From Rubrobacter_F sp036388755 (lineage in GTDB: Bacteria > Actinomycetota > Rubrobacteria > Rubrobacterales > Rubrobacteraceae), in the NCBI GenBank assembly GCA_036388755.1, contig DASVRE010000214.1:1-8836 (forward strand): DNA of 8,836 nt, written 5' to 3'. The notes below the pieces were generated by a model that saw only the letters and a list, made by a program, of their open reading frames with translations, ran no database searches and was not told where the DNA came from. The position numbers were made by a program, and so were the translations under genes. Shown here piece after piece: positions 6,103-8,836 of this stretch; position 1 is the first letter of the stretch, and every line of letters starts with the position of its first letter.

Positions 6103-6945
6103 CTACACGGCCTCCGAGAGGGCGCGCCTGAGGGTGCTCGCGTAGCGGCCGGTTCGGATGGTCCTGAGCGCCTTTATCTCGACCTGCCGGGCGCGCTCTT
6201 GGGAGATACCCAGGGCTTCGGAGACCTCGCGCAGGGTGCGAGTCTTTGAACCGTCGAGGCCGTGGCGCATTTTGAGGATGCGTGCCTCGCGCTCGGGAAG
6301 CGACATCACGGCCTCTTGCAGCGTCCCCTCCCATTGCCCGATCTCCACCCTGATGTAGTCATCCTCGCTCCTCTCGTCGGACAAGAGGTCGCCCATCTCG
6401 GCACCCTCCTCAGCAGAGGTCCCGACCCTGGCGTTGATGCTCGCGATGGGCTGGCTAACCTCACGCAGCCTGCGCGCCTCTTCGGGCTTGATCTCGAGCC
6501 GCGCGCTGAGCTCCTCTTCGGTGGCGTCGCGGCCGAGCTCGAGGCTCAACTCGTTCTCGGCTCGCCGGAGCCGGTAGAGGGAGTCGACAACGTGGGAAGG
6601 CAGACGGACGGTACGGGCGTGGTCCGCAACGGCGCGGGTAACGCCCTGGCGAATCCACCACGTAGCATAGGTCGAGAACCGGTTGCCTAAAGACGGGTCA
6701 AATCGCTCCACGGCCTTGATGAGGCCCGCGTTGCCCTCCTGTATCAGGTCTTCGAAGGACACCCCCCGCCCGCGGTACTTCTTAGCGATAGAGATCACCA
6801 ACCGCAGGTTCGACTCGATGAGGCGTTTTCTGGCCTCCTCGTCGCCCTCGCGAGCACGTTCGCTTAGTTCTCGCTCCTCGGCGGCGTCGAGCAACCTGCC
6901 GCCCCGGATTCTTCCTAGATACTGCGTGAGTGTGTCCTGAGCCAT
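6103..6945 (-). CDS. RNA polymerase sigma-70 family factor, group 2 (primary-like)
   Basis: A 280-residue sigma factor that directs core RNA polymerase to -10/-35 promoters. Region 1.2 is at residues 4-34 (DTLTQYLGRI to ELSERAREGD). Region 2 is nearly canonical: NLRLVISIAKKYRGRGVSF, DLIQEGNAGLIKAVERFDP, then RFSTYATWWIRQ and RTVRLPSHV (about 45-120). Region 3 spans about 125-195 (LGRDATEEELSARL, QPIASINARVG). Region 4 ends in the helix-turn-helix TLREVSEALGISQERARQVEIKALR (about 238-262). Region 1.1 is absent and length is well below a housekeeping RpoD, so this is an alternative, probably stress or growth-phase, sigma factor. ATG 6945 has AAAGGGG (6951-6957) five bases upstream. It starts 64 bases after the cysteine-rich protein gene on the same strand with no clear terminator between, so read-through from that operon is possible. 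Confidence 0.95.
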   Translation of the reverse strand: MAQDTLTQYLGRIRGGRLLDAAEERELSERAREGDEEARKRLIESNLRLVISIAKKYRGRGVSFEDLIQEGNAGLIKAVERFDPSLGNRFSTYATWWIRQGVTRAVADHARTVRLPSHVVDSLYRLRRAENELSLELGRDATEEELSARLEIKPEEARRLREVSQPIASINARVGTSAEEGAEMGDLLSDERSEDDYIRVEIGQWEGTLQEAVMSLPEREARILKMRHGLDGSKTRTLREVSEALGISQERARQVEIKALRTIRTGRYASTLRRALSEAV

Positions 6946-7009
6946 CCCATCCCCTTTCTTCTTTACTACCGGCCCTTCGTTCTTCCGATGACCGACTTTG
7001 CCCCGCCCG

Positions 7010-7294
7010 CTACGCCGCCGGGTAGGACCCGCCGACTCTTGGTCCTCCGTGCGTTACGAACCGTTCCAAAACCCGGTCGTCGAGGCTGCTCGTCACGTTC
7101 CAAGCCCGCCCACACGAGCACCGCAACTCCGGAAGCCATCGCTCGTCCCCGATCTTTACAGCCGCCTCCTTGAACGACCGGAGGCAGCATCCCGGTAATC
7201 CCCGCACGTACACCTCGGCCTCCGGCTCCCCCACCGGAGCGAGCGTCGTGTCCGGCCTCAAGGTCTCCGTCTTCTTTTTGCTCTTCCCGGGCAC
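7010..7294 (-). CDS. Small four-cysteine, zinc-ribbon-like protein, second of two paralogues
   Basis: A 94-residue protein that I do not recognise by name. It starts with a lysine-rich stretch (MPGKSKKKTETLRP), then VYVRGLPGCCLRS with C36-C37, and RCSCGRAW with C59 and C61. CC-x21-CxC could hold one zinc ion, as in a short zinc ribbon, though spacing CxC rather than CxxC is unusual. The LPGCC-xRS and CG-x-AW segments are shared with the protein encoded just upstream, so the two are likely duplicates. Start is GTG 7294, whose G is the last base of the upstream TAG (TAGTG), with a G-rich ribosome site (GAAGGGGG) seven bases before it. A longer frame to 7399 exists but would overlap the neighbour and lacks a comparable signal. 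No membrane segment. Function is unknown; binding of nucleic acid or partner proteins is a guess. Confidence 0.72.
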   Translation of the reverse strand: MPGKSKKKTETLRPDTTLAPVGEPEAEVYVRGLPGCCLRSFKEAAVKIGDERWLPELRCSCGRAWNVTSSLDDRVLERFVTHGGPRVGGSYPAA

Positions 7295-7521
7295 TAGGCT
7301 GCCCCCTTCCGCTCCCCGTCGCTCGCGCGCTCGGTGAACGCACACTCTTCGGGCTCGACAGCGATGGGCGCCTGCCAGGCCGCCCCACACGCCGGGCACT
7401 CAAAGTAGTCGTCGAGGCTCTCCGCGCTCCGGGCAGCGCTGACCGAGCGCCGGCAGCAACCTGGAAGGTCTACCTCGTAGAGCGCCTCTTCGCCTAGGGC
7501 CGCCATCCAGACGCGCCCCAT
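7294..7521 (-). CDS. Small cysteine-rich, zinc-ribbon-like protein, first of two paralogues
   Basis: A 75-residue protein of unknown function. VDLPGCCRRS (C22-C23) and FECPACGAAWQAP (C42, C45) form a plausible four-cysteine zinc site; a fifth cysteine, C60, follows in EPEECAF. The CPACG half is a standard zinc-ribbon knuckle, while the CC half is atypical. It shares LPGCC-xRS and CG-x-AW with the next gene. The start chosen is ATG 7521, overlapping the upstream TGA by one base (TGATG), with GGAGG eight bases upstream; a longer frame to 7554 starts inside the upstream gene with no such support. Its own TAG overlaps the next GTG. Such tight coupling implies co-translation, possibly for fixed stoichiometry of a complex with the upstream protein. 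Confidence 0.76.
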   Translation of the reverse strand: MGRVWMAALGEEALYEVDLPGCCRRSVSAARSAESLDDYFECPACGAAWQAPIAVEPEECAFTERASDGERKGAA

Positions 7522-8117
7522 CACGCGGCCCTCCCGGAGAGGCGGCCGATCCATTCGCTCGCCTCTCCCCGGCTGAGCTCGGAGATCGGCTTGCCCACCA
7601 TGTCCTCGAACTTCGGCACCCCGTCCTCGACGACGTCGGCTATCAAAGCCTCCAAGTAGTTGAGTTGCTTGCGCGTCGCCGGCAAAGCCTCCTTAGGCAC
7701 CTCGTCCTTGCCCTCGCCGGCCTGCAACCCCGGCGTACGAGAGGACTGTACGGGCCTCGTCTCCCGTGCAGGCTCGGGTGCGACCTCCTCGTCCCCGAGT
7801 TCCTCGAGCGCCGCGACCCCCACGTTGATCGCATCCCGCAGAGCGCGCGCCTTGGCCCTAGTCTCCGCCATGCGGATGATGTGCGGCGCTATTGCCTTGG
7901 AGACGTTGCCGGGGCTCGCGTCGCCGATGCCGCTGAACTTACCCTCTTCGGTCCTGACCACCGCCCGAGCTATGGCGACCTCGCCGTTCTCGGCGCCGGG
8001 CACCTGCAACAGCTCCGTCTCGATGCTCCTCAGACCCCGCGCGTGCGCCTCCTCCAGAAGCCCCGCATACAACACGAACCTTCGACCTCCGCGCTCGATC
8101 ATGTACTCTTCACGCAT
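7521..8117 (-). CDS. Recombination/replication accessory-like protein (possible DNA-annealing type)
   Basis: A 198-residue soluble protein in three parts. Residues 1-110 form a compact alpha/beta domain ending in the motif FSGIGDASPGNV, then RMAETRAKARALRDAINVGVAALEEL (83-107). The AETRAxARALR helix after a GxGDA-type turn is reminiscent of phage-encoded single-strand annealing and Rad52/ERF-like proteins, but I cannot prove the family by eye. Residues 111-147 are a low-complexity, charged linker. Residues 148-196 read ATRKQLNYLEALIADV, GKPISELSRGEASEWIGRL, a small domain often appended to phage and plasmid DNA-metabolism proteins. The start is ATG 8117, with the near-perfect ribosome site AAAGGAGGTA (8125-8134) seven bases upstream; the frame extends to TTG 8189, but that stretch carries the shared operator-like element. 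Stop TGA overlaps the next ATG. Confidence 0.85.
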   Translation of the reverse strand: MREEYMIERGGRRFVLYAGLLEEAHARGLRSIETELLQVPGAENGEVAIARAVVRTEEGKFSGIGDASPGNVSKAIAPHIIRMAETRAKARALRDAINVGVAALEELGDEEVAPEPARETRPVQSSRTPGLQAGEGKDEVPKEALPATRKQLNYLEALIADVVEDGVPKFEDMVGKPISELSRGEASEWIGRLSGRAA

Positions 8118-8124
8118 CCCGCTA

Positions 8125-8134
8125 TACCTCCTTT
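8125..8134 (-). promoter_or_regulatory. Strong ribosome binding site deciding the start of the annealing-like gene
   Basis: AAAGGAGGTA on the minus strand is an almost full complement of the 16S rRNA tail and lies seven bases before ATG 8117. It is the best Shine-Dalgarno in the window and overrides the longer frame beginning at TTG 8189. Confidence 0.9.
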
Positions 8135-8155
8135 GGCGCCGCTGCACCAATACTG

Positions 8156-8171
8156 CTATCTTCACTGAAAT
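8156..8171 (-). promoter_or_regulatory. Operator-like element, copy 2, in the leader of the annealing-like gene
   Basis: ATTTCAGTGAAGATAG on the minus strand contains the nine-base palindrome TTCASTGAA (8161-8169). It differs only at the central base from the copy at 8801-8816. On the plus strand TCACT (8162-8166) and AGTGA (8173-8177) form a second, offset dyad. It is 39 bases before the ATG and in non-coding DNA, which argues that the match reflects regulation rather than shared protein sequence. Confidence 0.6.
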
Positions 8172-8198
8172 GAGTGAGACTAAAGACAAAAAAGAGCA

Positions 8199-8819
8199 TC
8201 AGGCGATCCCCTCGTACGAGTACTGACGGCCTCCCGGAGTGGCAGTGTTCTTGCGACGGTGTATAAGGCCGAGCTTGAAGAGCTTGGTGGCCCGGTTGTT
8301 GCAGGCGGTGTGGTTTATACCGAGCCTCTCGGCGAGGTCGGCGTTGGTGATGGCGCCGGCCTCGTAGATCACGCGCAGCGTCTCGAGCAAATGCTCGGAG
8401 ACCTCGCCCACTATCTTCGGGTCGCCGCCGGGCTCGTCCACCCGGATCATGGCCAGCCCCCGCTGCCGCAAGGAAGCCTCGATGTTCTCCAACAGCTCCC
8501 GGTCCTCCTCGACCAGTGCCACGTGCCTGTCCCCGTACTCCCCCGCCGCGACCCGCGAGACCAGTATCCCCAGCGCCTCGTCCGCGAACGAGTAGTCCAT
8601 CAGCTCCACACCCCGTGTATCCACGTACAACACCCCATCGCCCGGCAGTCCCTCGAGAACCTCTCCGAGCACCTCCCGCACCCGCCGGCCCGTGCCCCGC
8701 GTCACCATCAGCTTGCCGCCGACCGCCTCGTCGCCTCCCGAGCCCACGTCGTAGACCGCACGCGCCCGGGAGTCCTCCTTAGCCACCGGCTCCATACTCA
8801 CTATCTTCAGTGAAATCAT
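8199..8819 (-). CDS. STAS-like (DUF4325-type) domain fused to a winged helix-turn-helix; probable regulator
   Basis: A 206-residue soluble protein. Residues about 22-128 look like a STAS-like domain of the DUF4325 type: VLYVDTRGVELMDYSFADEALGILV (63-87) carries the strand and the SFADE helix, followed by HVALVEEDRELLENIEASLRQRG. Residues about 141-205 form a winged HTH: LLETLRVIYEAGAITNADLAERLGINHTACNNRATKLFKLGLIHRR and the wing GGRQYSYEG. Together this suggests a DNA-binding regulator whose STAS-like part senses a partner or ligand; that role is inferred. The start is uncertain. ATG 8819 would be almost leaderless behind the TATAAT at 8828-8833. ATG 8795 (MEPVAKEDSR) would leave a short leader containing the repeated operator-like element. 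It is followed after 81 bases by the annealing-like gene. Confidence 0.85.
   Translation of the reverse strand: MISLKIVSMEPVAKEDSRARAVYDVGSGGDEAVGGKLMVTRGTGRRVREVLGEVLEGLPGDGVLYVDTRGVELMDYSFADEALGILVSRVAAGEYGDRHVALVEEDRELLENIEASLRQRGLAMIRVDEPGGDPKIVGEVSEHLLETLRVIYEAGAITNADLAERLGINHTACNNRATKLFKLGLIHRRKNTATPGGRQYSYEGIA
8801..8816 (-). promoter_or_regulatory. Operator-like element, copy 1, at the start of the STAS/wHTH gene
   Basis: ATTTCACTGAAGATAG on the minus strand, with the palindrome TTCASTGAA at 8806-8814. Fifteen of sixteen bases match the copy at 8156-8171, and the single difference is the palindrome's central base. It begins 12 bases downstream of the -10 box, a position suited to repression. 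Confidence 0.6.
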
Positions 8820-8833
8820 CTGATGAGATTATA
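8816..8833 (-). promoter_or_regulatory. Consensus -10 box with an adjoining 11-bp palindrome
   Basis: TATAAT (minus strand, 8828-8833) is a perfect sigma-70 -10 hexamer; its -35 would lie beyond the right edge of the window. TCATC-T-GATGA (8816-8826) is a perfect palindrome covering the predicted transcription start near 8821. The likely transcript is that of the STAS/wHTH gene and the operon behind it. Confidence 0.55.
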
Positions 8834-8836
8834 AGG

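Noticed and set aside
7294..7554. Longer start (ATG 7554) for the first cysteine-rich protein
   Set aside because: It would overlap the upstream gene by 34 bases and lacks the GGAGG spacing that ATG 7521 has.
8188..8201. T-run after the STAS/wHTH stop as an intrinsic terminator
   Set aside because: Six T on the minus strand, but no GC-rich hairpin precedes it; only the palindrome CTCGTACGAG (8211-8220), which has no loop.
7660..8226. Long plus-strand open frames opposite the annealing-like gene
   Set aside because: Mirror frames of a GC-rich gene; no ribosome site or recognisable domain, whereas the minus strand has AAAGGAGGTA and a consistent protein.
8259..8813. Long plus-strand open frame opposite the STAS/wHTH gene
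   Set aside because: Antisense shadow; composition dominated by H, P and L with no domain.
7010..8836. Prophage or integrative element
   Set aside because: No integrase, transposase, tRNA attachment site, structural phage gene or terminal repeat is visible in the window, though the element could extend past the right edge.

Overview
The window is high-GC bacterial chromosome with dense, short-spaced genes. Several protein sequences (the methionyl-tRNA synthetase tail, the glucose-dehydrogenase-type protein, ThyX and a group 2 sigma factor) read like deep-branching Actinobacteria of the Rubrobacter kind. This assignment rests on recalled family resemblance, not on a search.

Layout. Positions 2-367 (+) hold the 3' end of metG, followed by a strong hairpin. 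Positions 496-1722 (-) encode a 12-helix MFS transporter. A plus-strand operon follows: a one-cysteine peroxiredoxin fused to a cold-shock-type domain (1821-2654), a YiiM-like MOSC protein (2662-3345), and a glucose-1-dehydrogenase-type MDR gene that overlaps the MOSC stop by ATGA and is broken by two frameshifts and a nonsense codon (3342-4441). Converging on it is a decayed, 5'-truncated methyltransferase remnant (4543-4931, -), lying directly behind and in frame with the stop of thyX (4932-5726, -). Upstream of thyX is a 376-base stretch with no confident gene, then a group 2 sigma-70 factor (6103-6945, -).

The right-hand 1.8 kb (7010-8819, -) is the least familiar part and the best candidate for an undescribed system. 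It is a compact run of four genes: a STAS-like/winged-helix protein; a 198-aa protein resembling phage or plasmid recombination accessory proteins; and two tiny paralogous four-cysteine proteins. The last three are joined by one-base stop/start overlaps (TGATG and TAGTG). The same 16-base element, ATTTCASTGAAGATAG (minus strand) with a TTCASTGAA palindrome in its centre, lies at the start of the STAS/wHTH gene and in the leader of the recombination-like gene. This suggests the wHTH protein regulates both its own gene and the genes behind it. The sigma factor lies only 64 bases downstream on the same strand and could be transcribed by read-through.

Working together: thyX supplies dTMP de novo. 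The peroxiredoxin-CSD/MOSC/dehydrogenase genes form one translationally coupled unit with a redox or detoxification flavour whose last gene has died. The terminal cassette looks like a regulated DNA-transaction module with zinc-ribbon-like partners. No integrase, transposase, tRNA, rRNA or CRISPR array is visible.
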